Assembly (NCBI GenBank): GCA_902469965.1
Contig: CABREP010000003.1
Span: forward strand, 1-64,000
Direction of reading: 5' to 3'
Length of the DNA stretch: 64,000 nt
Source: Egerieimonas sp900552095
GTDB lineage: Bacteria > Bacillota > Clostridia > Lachnospirales > Lachnospiraceae
The stretch's first letter is position 1, and every line of letters starts with the position of its first letter. Both the position numbers and the translations under genes were made by a program. The notes under the pieces were generated by a model, which did not search any database, had not been told where the DNA came from, and was given only the letters and a program-made list of their open reading frames with translations. Below are positions 31,884 through 40,588 of this stretch, piece by piece.

Positions 31884-34800
31884 TTAATAGTAACCGGTCC
31901 AGCCGTTCTTGTTAAAAGCATTCAGAAGTCCCTGTGCATACGCTTTTTCTGCCTCTGTAGCATTCGGAGCCTTTACAATTGCCTCTGCTACCGCCTTCAC
32001 AGAACGGGATTCTGTCTGATCGGTAACCGTAATGGTCTTTCCATCCTTCTCATAAGTAACAGACAGCGCTGTGTAGACAGGAACATCATATTTAGCCACC
32101 GGTGCATTCATCAGAACCAGATTGCTGACAAAAGATCCATCGGCCTGAGGAACTTTATTTACTCCCTTTATTGACATGGAAAAATTTTCTGCTGTTGTTC
32201 CGTAATCCCACTTCCAGCTCTTCAGTGCTGCTCCCTCCGGCAGTTTAATCTGATAGCCGAACCGCAGACTGGTTTTGGTGAAATCATACGTACCATCCGA
32301 ATTTTTGTAATCCATTCTCAGAGAACCGCCCAGGAAATCAATCTTCACCTCATCCACTACGCCGTAGGTGATATTTCCGTCTGCATCCTTGATCTCTACC
32401 GGATTATAGTTTTCTGCACAGAATTCCTCCGGTACCGGTTTGTTGAATTCTCCTCCGCTGACCGTAATGTCGGCTTTATTTTCACCGGCTGTTGTCAGAA
32501 CGATGGCGTCTCCTTCTGCCGTAATCTTTCCACCGGAAATCTCAGCTGTTACATCTCCGTAGGCTGCATCCACATTAATAGCTGCATTTTTCATGCCTCC
32601 GGTTCCATCTCCCCACTCTCCAGTGCTTCCCTGTCCTTTGGAGGTGACAGTTCCGCCAGTCACAGAAAGGGTACCGCTCTTCATGGCAACGCCTCCGGCC
32701 GCCCCGTAGACCACTCCGCCGTTGATCTCTACGCTTCCGCTGTCTCCACCCTTACTCTGCGCTCCATAAATGGCAAAGTCTGAAGTGGAAATCAGCTCTC
32801 CTCCGTTTACAATAATTTTACTCGTTCCAGAATTGCTTCCATTAGTAGAAACCGCATACCATCCGGCTTCAATCTTTCCGCCATCGATTTGAACGACGCC
32901 ATTATCTTTTGCAGAAACAGCAAACTGTCCCTTATTTGCCGCATCCGGAAGAACCGCTTCTATCGTTCCGCTTTCCATCACAAAGGTTCCGATCGTTTCG
33001 ATCAGCGTATATCCTGTCGCAGAACCTGTATATTCTGTTTCTGTATAAATTCTTCCGCCGCCTTTGCTGTCTTTCAGCGTCAGCTTGCCCAGAATCTGGA
33101 TTCTTCCAGTTTCCGTATTGGCTGCTTTGATCTCCTGGCCGGCCAGATCCAGCGTGATCTCTTTTCCTTCTGCAATCACAAGGGCTTTTTCTGCAGTACT
33201 GATATCCGTATTCGTCAGCAAAGTCAAAGTATCTCCGCTTTTTGCAGCTTCTGCCGCTTTCTCCAGGGAAGCATAGGTCTGATCACCAATCTGTACAACC
33301 TTTGCCTCTTCCACACCGAAGGTACCGTTCCCATTATCCTTGGGTACAAAACCGTCCGCACAGTATTCCTGTCCCACCGGTTTATTATAGGTTCCGCCGC
33401 TTACTTCAAGCACATTATCTTTTTTCTGGTTCTCACCGGCATAAATGTGAACAGCTTTCCCATCCGAATCCTCAACAGTAACCTTCACTTCTCCACCGAC
33501 AGCAGCCTTATCCCCTTCCTCATACTTGGGATAACCCGCTTTGATGTCGTAGACAATACCAAAATGACCAATTGCATTTTTGTTATCACCTACGTATCCC
33601 GTTCCTGTTCCAGTGGCTGTAATCGTTCCGCCGGTTATGTTTGCCTCTCCGGCTCTCATCAAGATGCCGACTCCATTGTCCGCATAAATCGTTCCTCCGG
33701 TCATATTCAGCACACCCTTCTGAGGATGATAAATACCACAGGCGATATATCCGGGGCTCTTAATTCTTCCGATCAGAGTTCCACCTTTCAGATTAATGGT
33801 TGTACTTCCTGTAAGTCCTGCACTTCCATTTCCTGCCGCTGCCGCATTATCTGTCCCCACAAGTACGCCGCCTTCAATATCAAGAACGCTGTTGTTGAAG
33901 ACTCCCGGTCCGCCTTCCGGACCTTCCTGATAACCGCCTGCCACAACCAGATGAGACTTATCATAACCTGCAACGGTATAATTCTTTTCAGATACAATGC
34001 TTCCGGATTCCTGACGGAAGGTACCGTTTCCTCTCACCGTTACATTCACCGCATCTGCAGTTCTTCCTGACGCATTATTCAAAAGTTTTCCTGACTGGTA
34101 GGTTACAGTTTTATAATCCTTACTTACCACAGGTTCTGCCGCCGCAGTGCTGTCCTTAACCGTCAGATCTCCATGGACAGTTAACGTCTTATCACTGGTC
34201 AGTGTTTTCCCGTTCAAATCAAAAACAACTTTTTTCCCTTCAGGAACGGAAACATTCTCCGTCATATCTTTCAAAAACAGGATCGTCTCTCCTGCCTTAG
34301 CCGCCTCAATCGCCTCCTGCAGTGTAGAATATTTTTCTTCTCCAATCTGAACAACACTGTCAGACTCTACCCCATAAGTTCCATCCTCATTTTGCTTAGG
34401 TACAAAACCGTCTGCACAATATTCCTCTTTCAACGGAGCACTAAAAGTTCCGCCGGAAATCTGAAGGACAGCCCCGTCTGCAATAGCAAATGTTCCTTCA
34501 AAGCTTCCATCTTTCACTTTAATTTCAGAAGGAATCGCTGTGGTAGACTTGTCTGCTTTCAAAACATCCTGGTTCGTCTTGAAATTACCCTTTTCGATAA
34601 CAAGACTGGCTCCTGAATTAAATACATAAGCCCCATAACCATCGGCCGTGAAATTACCACTCTTTACAATCAAACTTCCCCCTTCTGATGCAGATATGCA
34701 GCTGCTATTCCAATCATAATAGCCTTGCTGTACAAAGGTTCCGTTTTCAATAATTACTTCTCCGCCAGCTGCTGTCACACATCCTGCTCCTGAAGAAGAA

Positions 34801-36605
34801 TTTACGGTGCTATCCGTTACTGAAATTACCGCATCCGAAAAGGCTTTTATTCCTGATGCAAACTGCCGGGAATTCGAAATCGTCATCTGATCCAGATCAA
34901 CCTTGGCTTTATGACCATTTACACCAGCTGCTATCACAGCACAATATGCAGAACTTCCAGCAGTAATTGTTCCTCCTGTCAGTTTAACGGACGTGTCAGT
35001 TTCTTCGCTGGATTTAATCAAAAATACAGAATTTGAAGTGTTCCCTGTCACGGTATGACCTGCAAAATCAACAATAATACTTTTCCCTCCAGAATACCGA
35101 ATTGCATTGGCTCCAGTATCTACCGTAATGTCTTTCAAAAGTGTTACTGTCTCTCCATCCTGCGCGTGATCCATCGCCTCCTGCAGTGTGCTGTAATATT
35201 TGCCGCCCACCTGAACCGCTGCGTTTGCTTCCTCTTCCGTCTTTACCGTAAAAGATCCGTCCGGATTCTGCTCCAGAACAGACCCTTCGGCCAGAAGCCC
35301 CTTTTCCACGTGTTCAAACTTTCCGGAAAGGATCTTGCCCTGCTCATCAAAGGTCACATCCGTTCCCACCACAGAAGAATCCAGAGGATTTCCCTCATGG
35401 TTATTTGCCCCCGTGTGCGTTGTAATCTCCCGGTCAATCTCCGTCGCCTTAGTATTCTCCACGGTATTGTTAACTACAATAGAAGGAGATGCCTGGCTTC
35501 CCAGATTGGCGCCTGCAATCAGCCCAACCGTTCCTTCCGCCCGATCCGGCACATTATTTGCTGTAATGGTACAGTCAGAAACAGTACAGTCGGAAATCTT
35601 GTTTCCATAATGTGCGATACCGCAGATTCCGCCCAGACGGTCATCTCCGGAAATGTTTATTCCGGAAACATGGCAGTTTGTGATCGTCTGTCCGCCTTCT
35701 CCGCGAAATCCCCAGATCCCACCGATATAAGATCCATTATTGCCTTTTATATAAGAACCGGGATTTCCGGAAACCGTACAGTTCTCAACTTTATTTATAT
35801 AACCGTTGCCGCCAATCACGCCGGCATACCAGTAAGCATCTATTTTAATATCGCCTTTTACCGTGCAGTTAGAGATTTCTTTCCCAGTATATCCATTTCC
35901 TACAATGGCACCAACGTACAGGGAGCCCATCAGCGTGACGTTCTCCACCGTCACATTCGTTATCACAGCCGAATTTTGGATCATGCCAAAGAGACCATAA
36001 TAATGATTCTTGGGCGAATTCCCTGTCGCTCTTACCTTATAGAGATTCTGAATCGTATATCCGGCTCCGTCATACGTTCCCGTAAACGGTTTTCCTTCCT
36101 GTCCGATCGGCGTCCACTGGTTGGTTCCGGATCCCTGCAAATCAATATCTGCGGTCTGCTTATAATATGCAGACGCATACCCGGTTTCCCCGGCATTTAC
36201 TTTCGTTGCCACCAGCTTCAGTTCTTCCGCCGTACCGATCTGATACGGATCTTCTGCTGTGCCTTTCCCCTTGAATTCAGAAACTTCTGCAGCCTGAGAC
36301 TCTTCCTGAGCTGTGATCTCCTCCTTCGCAGGATTTTCTTCCTGCAAAGCACTTAAATCACTCTGCTCTTCTGTGCCGGTTTCTGTCCCGTCAGGCTGAT
36401 CTGCATCCTCTTTCTCTGTATCCTGTACTTCCTTCTCTTCCGCAGTCTGGCCGCTCTCCTGATCCTGCTTCTCTTCCCCAGCATCCGCTGCGTTCTCCTG
36501 CACCTGTCCCGTCTCTTCTGCCGAAACCGGAAGACTGCCCGGAACCGTCATGGTCAGCGCCAGTGTCACTGCAAGCCCTTTCTTCAGAAGTCCCTTTCTT
36601 TTCAT
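31884..36605 (-). CDS. Large secreted repeat protein 1 (GLUG and beta-helix repeats), ending in WTGYY
   Basis: A 1,573-residue exported protein. Signal peptide about 1-31; acidic Q/E linker to about 110; then a GLUG-type region (about 115-380) with GTAEDPYQIGTAEELKLVA, YYGLFGMIQNSAVITN and YVGAIVGNGYTGKEISNC units. Three long modules follow, each opening with YSTLQEA or YASLEKA plus GETVTLLKD, then beta-helix repeats (ISGGTF), and closing CADGFVPK or CAENYNP. The last about 130 residues match surface protein 2 and end NAFNKNGWTGYY. No LPXTG or SLH anchor is present. The 38-residue peptide gene follows after 22 bases. Likely an adhesin or glycan-binding surface protein. Confidence 0.8.
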   Translation of the reverse strand: MKRKGLLKKGLAVTLALTMTVPGSLPVSAEETGQVQENAADAGEEKQDQESGQTAEEKEVQDTEKEDADQPDGTETGTEEQSDLSALQEENPAKEEITAQEESQAAEVSEFKGKGTAEDPYQIGTAEELKLVATKVNAGETGYASAYYKQTADIDLQGSGTNQWTPIGQEGKPFTGTYDGAGYTIQNLYKVRATGNSPKNHYYGLFGMIQNSAVITNVTVENVTLMGSLYVGAIVGNGYTGKEISNCTVKGDIKIDAYWYAGVIGGNGYINKVENCTVSGNPGSYIKGNNGSYIGGIWGFRGEGGQTITNCHVSGINISGDDRLGGICGIAHYGNKISDCTVSDCTITANNVPDRAEGTVGLIAGANLGSQASPSIVVNNTVENTKATEIDREITTHTGANNHEGNPLDSSVVGTDVTFDEQGKILSGKFEHVEKGLLAEGSVLEQNPDGSFTVKTEEEANAAVQVGGKYYSTLQEAMDHAQDGETVTLLKDITVDTGANAIRYSGGKSIIVDFAGHTVTGNTSNSVFLIKSSEETDTSVKLTGGTITAGSSAYCAVIAAGVNGHKAKVDLDQMTISNSRQFASGIKAFSDAVISVTDSTVNSSSGAGCVTAAGGEVIIENGTFVQQGYYDWNSSCISASEGGSLIVKSGNFTADGYGAYVFNSGASLVIEKGNFKTNQDVLKADKSTTAIPSEIKVKDGSFEGTFAIADGAVLQISGGTFSAPLKEEYCADGFVPKQNEDGTYGVESDSVVQIGEEKYSTLQEAIEAAKAGETILFLKDMTENVSVPEGKKVVFDLNGKTLTSDKTLTVHGDLTVKDSTAAAEPVVSKDYKTVTYQSGKLLNNASGRTADAVNVTVRGNGTFRQESGSIVSEKNYTVAGYDKSHLVVAGGYQEGPEGGPGVFNNSVLDIEGGVLVGTDNAAAAGNGSAGLTGSTTINLKGGTLIGRIKSPGYIACGIYHPQKGVLNMTGGTIYADNGVGILMRAGEANITGGTITATGTGTGYVGDNKNAIGHFGIVYDIKAGYPKYEEGDKAAVGGEVKVTVEDSDGKAVHIYAGENQKKDNVLEVSGGTYNKPVGQEYCADGFVPKDNGNGTFGVEEAKVVQIGDQTYASLEKAAEAAKSGDTLTLLTNTDISTAEKALVIAEGKEITLDLAGQEIKAANTETGRIQILGKLTLKDSKGGGRIYTETEYTGSATGYTLIETIGTFVMESGTIEAVLPDAANKGQFAVSAKDNGVVQIDGGKIEAGWYAVSTNGSNSGTSKIIVNGGELISTSDFAIYGAQSKGGDSGSVEINGGVVYGAAGGVAMKSGTLSVTGGTVTSKGQGSTGEWGDGTGGMKNAAINVDAAYGDVTAEISGGKITAEGDAIVLTTAGENKADITVSGGEFNKPVPEEFCAENYNPVEIKDADGNITYGVVDEVKIDFLGGSLRMDYKNSDGTYDFTKTSLRFGYQIKLPEGAALKSWKWDYGTTAENFSMSIKGVNKVPQADGSFVSNLVLMNAPVAKYDVPVYTALSVTYEKDGKTITVTDQTESRSVKAVAEAIVKAPNATEAEKAYAQGLLNAFNKNGWTGYY

Positions 36606-36663
36606 TTCTCCTCCTTCTCGAAGTTCCTGTCATAAAAACTTCACAAGTAATGCTTTTACCTAG

Positions 36664-36692
36664 ATGATAAACCTAAAAAAAAGGTGCGTCAA
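36664..36692 (-). promoter_or_regulatory. Promoter of surface protein 1
   Basis: Minus-strand TTGACG (36687-36692) and TATCAT (36664-36669), 17-base spacer. Confidence 0.75.
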
Positions 36693-36701
36693 TATAAATC
36701 C

Positions 36702-36718
36702 TTGTAAAATCTTTACAA
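36702..36718. promoter_or_regulatory. Palindromic operator upstream of surface protein 1
   Basis: TTGTAAAATCTTTACAA, an extended version of the palindrome at 31650-31664. The core again sits exactly ten bases upstream of the -35. Confidence 0.65.
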
Positions 36719-36952
36719 ATCCTGTACAAACTCAGATCCCGTATTCCCGCATCCACTCCTCCCTCTTCTTCGGATCAGTTCCCAGTTCTGCAAACTCTTC
36801 CAACCGATTATCCTCTGAATTTTGACAGAACTGTCAGATATGTTTGAAATGACCGAAATGTTCCGGAACCAGAACGGTTCCTATGATTAAAAATTACAAC
36901 ACCGAAAGGACAGATTTTAGGCTCACCCCAAAACCTGCCCCTTCTTCTTTTT

Positions 36953-37579
36953 CTAGTCTACATACTCCAGCTTGCCAACGGAAACTTCGTAAGCCGTTCG
37001 CTTCTCTGTCTCATTTTCCCCCAGCTTCTTGATATATTCCCTGCTCTGGATTCTTCCCCACACAAGAACATGGCCGCCCACCTGAAATGCTGAAGCATAG
37101 CGGGCATTTCTCCCCCAACAGATACAGGGGATATAGTCCGACTTCCCGTAAGGACGATTCACCGCGATCAGAAGATCTGCGATCTCTCTTCCCAGAGGGG
37201 TTTTCCTGTATACAGGCGGCTTGCATATGTATCCGTCCAGAAAAATCTGATTGGTTTTTACGGTCTCGTCCTCTTCTTCCACGAAGCAGATCTCGCGGGC
37301 AAAGACTGAGAGCACCAGACGGTTTTTCTTTTCCTCATGCCTGTTATAAGAACGGAACTGCCCCGTCACTTCTATGTACTCTCCCTCATAATCCTGTGTC
37401 ACATCAAGCAGCCGTTCTGACACCATTACAGGTATGCGGTCTTCCGATTCGCTGAGTCTTTTCACCAGTACATCTACCAGATAGAAACCTTCTCCGAAGA
37501 CCTGATGGCTGAACACAAACTGCGAAGCAATCTGCCCCAGAATTGATACCTGATTGTTTTCAATAATTTTATCTGCCAT
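36953..37579 (-). CDS. SSB-like protein with two OB folds
   Basis: A 208-residue protein related to single-stranded DNA-binding proteins. It shows two successive OB-fold-like halves: about 8-98 (VSILGQIASQFVFSHQVFGEGFYLVDVLVKR, EGEYIEVTGQFRSYN) and about 108-208 (NQIFLDGYICKPPVYRKTPLGREIADLLIAVNRPYGKSDYIPCICWGRNARYA, then VGGHVLVWGRIQSREY). Only the second half carries the usual SSB pattern. The acidic tail of replicative SSB (DDDIPF-like) is missing, so it is not the essential ssb. Such proteins are often called single-strand-binding paralogues. It stands alone, downstream of no obvious operon. Confidence 0.7.
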   Translation of the reverse strand: MADKIIENNQVSILGQIASQFVFSHQVFGEGFYLVDVLVKRLSESEDRIPVMVSERLLDVTQDYEGEYIEVTGQFRSYNRHEEKKNRLVLSVFAREICFVEEEDETVKTNQIFLDGYICKPPVYRKTPLGREIADLLIAVNRPYGKSDYIPCICWGRNARYASAFQVGGHVLVWGRIQSREYIKKLGENETEKRTAYEVSVGKLEYVD

Positions 37580-37728
37580 GAATGATAGTTCCCCTTTCTC
37601 TTCCCGGTATTTTATCTATATCAGTGTATGTCCCTTTTTTTCACTTTAGAACAGAATCACATCCACTTTTCATCGGGCAGATCCGACAGAAAACGCGGTA
37701 TTTGTCAAAACCGGCTCTTTACATTTTT

Positions 37729-37770
37729 CACAATTTTTCCGGCTTCCCCTTGTAATCCGGGAAAATTGTG
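37729..37770. repeat. Inverted repeat in the typA upstream region
   Basis: CACAATTTTTCCGG (37729-37742) and CCGGGAAAATTGTG (37757-37770) pair with one mismatch around a 14-base loop, within the likely promoter region of typA. It may be an operator or an unused hairpin. Confidence 0.45.
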
Positions 37771-37817
37771 GTAGACTGTAATATCGGTAACACATAATAA
37801 TAAGAGGAGATTCTGTT

Positions 37818-39647
37818 ATGAAAACAACAAGAGAAGATGTGAGAAACGTTGCGATCATCGCTCATGTAGACCACGGCAAAACAACCCTGGTGGACGAACT
37901 TTTAAAACAGAGCGGCGTCTTCCGCGCCAATCAGGAAGTTCAGGAGCGGGTGATGGACTCCAATGACATCGAGCGGGAACGCGGCATCACGATTCTTTCC
38001 AAAAATACAGCAGTTTTTTATAAAAATACAAAAATCAATATTATCGATACCCCCGGGCACGCAGACTTCGGCGGAGAAGTAGAACGGGTCCTGAAAATGG
38101 TAAATGGTGTCATTCTGGTCGTAGACGCTTTTGAAGGTCCCATGCCCCAGACCCGCTTCGTCCTGAAAAAGGCTCTGGAACTGGATCTGGATGTGATCGT
38201 ATGCATTAATAAAGTGGATCGCCCGGAAGCCCGCCCGGCTGAGGTTGTGGATGAAGTCCTGGAACTTCTGATGGATCTGGAAGCCAATGATAAACAGCTG
38301 GACTGCCCCTTCCTCTACGCTTCCGCAAAGGCCGGCTGGGCAGCAAAAGATCTCACAGAGGAACACAAAAATATGGTTCCCCTTTTTGAGACGATTCTGG
38401 AGCACATTCCGGCACCCGCCGGTGATCCGGATGCCGGAACTCAGGTTCTGATCAGCACCATCGATTACAACGAATACGTGGGACGTATCGGTGTGGGAAA
38501 GGTTGACAACGGGAAAATTGCCGTAAACCAGGAGGTCATGATGATGAATCATCACGATCCCAGCAAGAAAAAGAAAGTAAAAATCAGCAAACTCTACGAG
38601 TTTGACGGACTGAACAAGGTGGAAGTATCTGAGGCTCATATCGGATCGATCGTGGCAATCTCCGGTATCGCCGATATCCATATCGGAGATACGCTCTGTG
38701 ATGTGAACAATCCGGAGCCCCTTCCATTCCAGAAGATCTCCGAACCCACCATCGCGATGCATTTTATGGTGAATGACAGTCCGCTGGCCGGACAGGAAGG
38801 AAAATATATTACTTCCCGCCATCTCCGTGACCGTCTGATGAGAGAACTGAACACCGACGTGAGCCTTCGCGTAGAAGAAACAGAATCCCCGGACTGCTTC
38901 AAGGTATCCGGCCGGGGTGAACTCCATCTGTCGGTTCTGATCGAGAATATGCGCCGGGAAGGCTATGAATTTGCAGTCAGCAAGGCGGAAGTTCTCTATA
39001 AAAAAGATGAAAAAGATCACCTTCTGGAACCCATGGAACTGGTATATATTGACGTTCCGGAAGAATTTGCCGGAAGCGTGATCCAGAAACTTTCCAACCG
39101 AAAAGGTGAACTGCAGGGTATGAGTCCCTCCGCCGACGGCACAACCCGCCTGGAATTCAACATTCCCGCCAGAGGTCTGATCGGCTACCGGGGAGAATTC
39201 ATGACAGACACCAAGGGAAACGGAATCATGAACTCCACCTTCGACGGTTACGGCCCCTTCAAGGGAGAAATCCAGTACCGGAAACAGGGTTCCCTGATCG
39301 CTTTTGAAAATGGAGAATCTGTCACCTACGGTCTCTTCCAGGCACAGGATCGGGGTACTCTCTTTATCGGACCGGGCCAGAAAGTTTATGCCGGCATGGT
39401 AATCGGACAGAACGGAAAAGCGGAAGATATTGAACTGAACGTATGCAAAACCAAGCATCTGACCAATACCCGTTCCTCTTCCGCCGACGAAGCCTTAAAA
39501 CTGACTCCGCCCAGAGTGCTGAGCCTGGAGCAGGCGCTGGAATTCATCGATAAGGATGAACTTCTGGAAGTAACTCCGCAAAGTCTTCGCATCCGCAAAA
39601 AAATTCTGGATTCCAGGCTGCGCAAACGGGAGAACATGAAAAACTGA
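37818..39647 (+). CDS. typA: Translational GTPase TypA/BipA
   Basis: A 609-residue ribosome-associated GTPase. The G domain has AHVDHGKTTLVDELL (G1), RERGITI (G2), DTPGHADFGGEVER (G3) and VCINKVDRPEARP (G4). The rest follows the EF-G-like order, with GRGELHLSVLIENMRREGYEF and the BipA-specific C-terminus (ARGLIGYRGEFMTDTKGNGIMN, LTNTRSSSADEALKLTPPRVLSLEQALEFI). It helps ribosome assembly and stress translation in relatives. Length is normal. AGAGGAG precedes the ATG. It is a single gene with a 21-bp terminator hairpin behind it. Confidence 0.97.
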   Translation: MKTTREDVRNVAIIAHVDHGKTTLVDELLKQSGVFRANQEVQERVMDSNDIERERGITILSKNTAVFYKNTKINIIDTPGHADFGGEVERVLKMVNGVILVVDAFEGPMPQTRFVLKKALELDLDVIVCINKVDRPEARPAEVVDEVLELLMDLEANDKQLDCPFLYASAKAGWAAKDLTEEHKNMVPLFETILEHIPAPAGDPDAGTQVLISTIDYNEYVGRIGVGKVDNGKIAVNQEVMMMNHHDPSKKKKVKISKLYEFDGLNKVEVSEAHIGSIVAISGIADIHIGDTLCDVNNPEPLPFQKISEPTIAMHFMVNDSPLAGQEGKYITSRHLRDRLMRELNTDVSLRVEETESPDCFKVSGRGELHLSVLIENMRREGYEFAVSKAEVLYKKDEKDHLLEPMELVYIDVPEEFAGSVIQKLSNRKGELQGMSPSADGTTRLEFNIPARGLIGYRGEFMTDTKGNGIMNSTFDGYGPFKGEIQYRKQGSLIAFENGESVTYGLFQAQDRGTLFIGPGQKVYAGMVIGQNGKAEDIELNVCKTKHLTNTRSSSADEALKLTPPRVLSLEQALEFIDKDELLEVTPQSLRIRKKILDSRLRKRENMKN

Positions 39648-39662
39648 CTCGAAAATATTAAA

Positions 39663-39710
39663 ACTGTGAGAGGGGATGTAAGACCACAATCTTACATCCC
39701 CTCTCACAGT
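39663..39710. terminator. Perfect 21-bp terminator between typA and an aldolase gene
   Basis: ACTGTGAGAGGGGATGTAAGA-type arms at 39663-39683 and 39690-39710 are exact complements around CCACAA, so the element serves both converging genes. Confidence 0.85.
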
Positions 39711-39730
39711 CTTTCTGAAATCTTTTACAC

Positions 39731-40573
39731 TTAAATGCGGAAGCGGCTCAGAATATCCAGTTTCTGAAGAGCCACCTTCTCTACTGCCTCCCGGGCCGCC
39801 GCCATCATCTCAATCACATCGCAGCCCGAACCTTTTTCTTCCAGAATATCGGCAATCGCCTTCCTGTATGCATCGAAAAAATCAGTTCCCACATTTAACT
39901 TTGCAACCCCCAGGCGGACCATTTCTTCCACATCTTCCTCGGGAGTTCCCGATCCGCCATGAACTACAATGGGACAGTAAACCGTATCAATCAGCTCTTT
40001 TAAAAGTTCAAAGTTAATTTTCGGCTTATGTGCATACGTTCCGTGCGCCGTTCCCACCGAAACTGCCAGACAGTCTACTCCCGTGTCCCGGTAAAATTTT
40101 CTCGCCACTTCCGGATCTGTATAACCTGCGGCAATTTCCTCCAAAGACCGGTCCGCATCCGCGATCACTCCCAGTTCTGCTTCCACGGAAACACCTTTCG
40201 CATGAGCCAGTGCCACCACTTTTCTGGTCTCTTCCACATTTTTTTCATAATCCTCACTGGCCAGGTCGATCATAACCCCTGTATAGCCGGCATCTATGCA
40301 GGCCTTAGCCTGGGCAAAGGATTTCCCGTGATCCAGTCCCATAGCAATCCGGACCGAAGCTTTCTGGGCAGCTGCTGCGTAAAGAGCCCGCATAAATTCC
40401 GGCCCTGCATAATCTGCATGGGCATGATAGGTCTGCACGATCAGAGGAACCTGCTTTTTCTCTGCTGCCTGGATCACCGCCTGCAGCGTTTCCATATTAA
40501 AAGAATTAAATGCTCCTACTGTAATCTTATGTTTTCTCGCATATTTTAAAATTTCTGTATAATTTGATATCAT
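39731..40573 (-). CDS. Class II fructose-bisphosphate-type aldolase (first)
   Basis: A 280-residue zinc aldolase of the GatY/KbaY/Fba class, cleaving a ketose phosphate to dihydroxyacetone phosphate and an aldehyde. Zinc and catalytic segments are GAFNSFNMETLQAVIQAA, IAMGLDHGKS (catalytic Asp and zinc His), VGTAHGTYAHKP and IVVHGGSGTPEEDV with the next zinc His; KLNVGTDFFDAY binds phosphate. It is the last gene of an operon with an FGGY kinase, a second aldolase and a sugar transporter. The substrate is probably a rare ketose phosphate, since two aldolases are kept. Confidence 0.87.
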   Translation of the reverse strand: MISNYTEILKYARKHKITVGAFNSFNMETLQAVIQAAEKKQVPLIVQTYHAHADYAGPEFMRALYAAAAQKASVRIAMGLDHGKSFAQAKACIDAGYTGVMIDLASEDYEKNVEETRKVVALAHAKGVSVEAELGVIADADRSLEEIAAGYTDPEVARKFYRDTGVDCLAVSVGTAHGTYAHKPKINFELLKELIDTVYCPIVVHGGSGTPEEDVEEMVRLGVAKLNVGTDFFDAYRKAIADILEEKGSGCDVIEMMAAAREAVEKVALQKLDILSRFRI

Positions 40574-40588
40574 ACCTGCCTCCCAAAA

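Larger units (their letters stand above)
36606..36952. other. Gap between surface protein 1 and the SSB-like gene
   Basis: Besides the promoter and operator of surface protein 1, it holds a short minus-strand frame (36732 to about 36833) without a clear start whose end reads EEFAELGTDPKKREEWMREYGI. It looks like the C-terminal scrap of a degraded gene. The rest (36840-36950) shows nothing. Confidence 0.4.

Noticed and set aside
33000..35600. Repeats in the surface genes as a CRISPR array
   Set aside because: The similar units are long, in frame and diverged, encoding protein modules, with no short identical repeats and spacers.
28231..36605. Sortase-anchored LPXTG surface proteins
   Set aside because: Neither large protein has an LPXTG-type motif, hydrophobic tail or basic end; both stop at WTGYY.
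36953..37579. Replicative ssb gene
   Set aside because: The protein lacks the acidic C-terminal tail and is not flanked by rpsF and rpsR.
37902..39458. 518-residue minus-strand open frame
   Set aside because: Antisense to typA, which is unmistakable; no motifs of its own.
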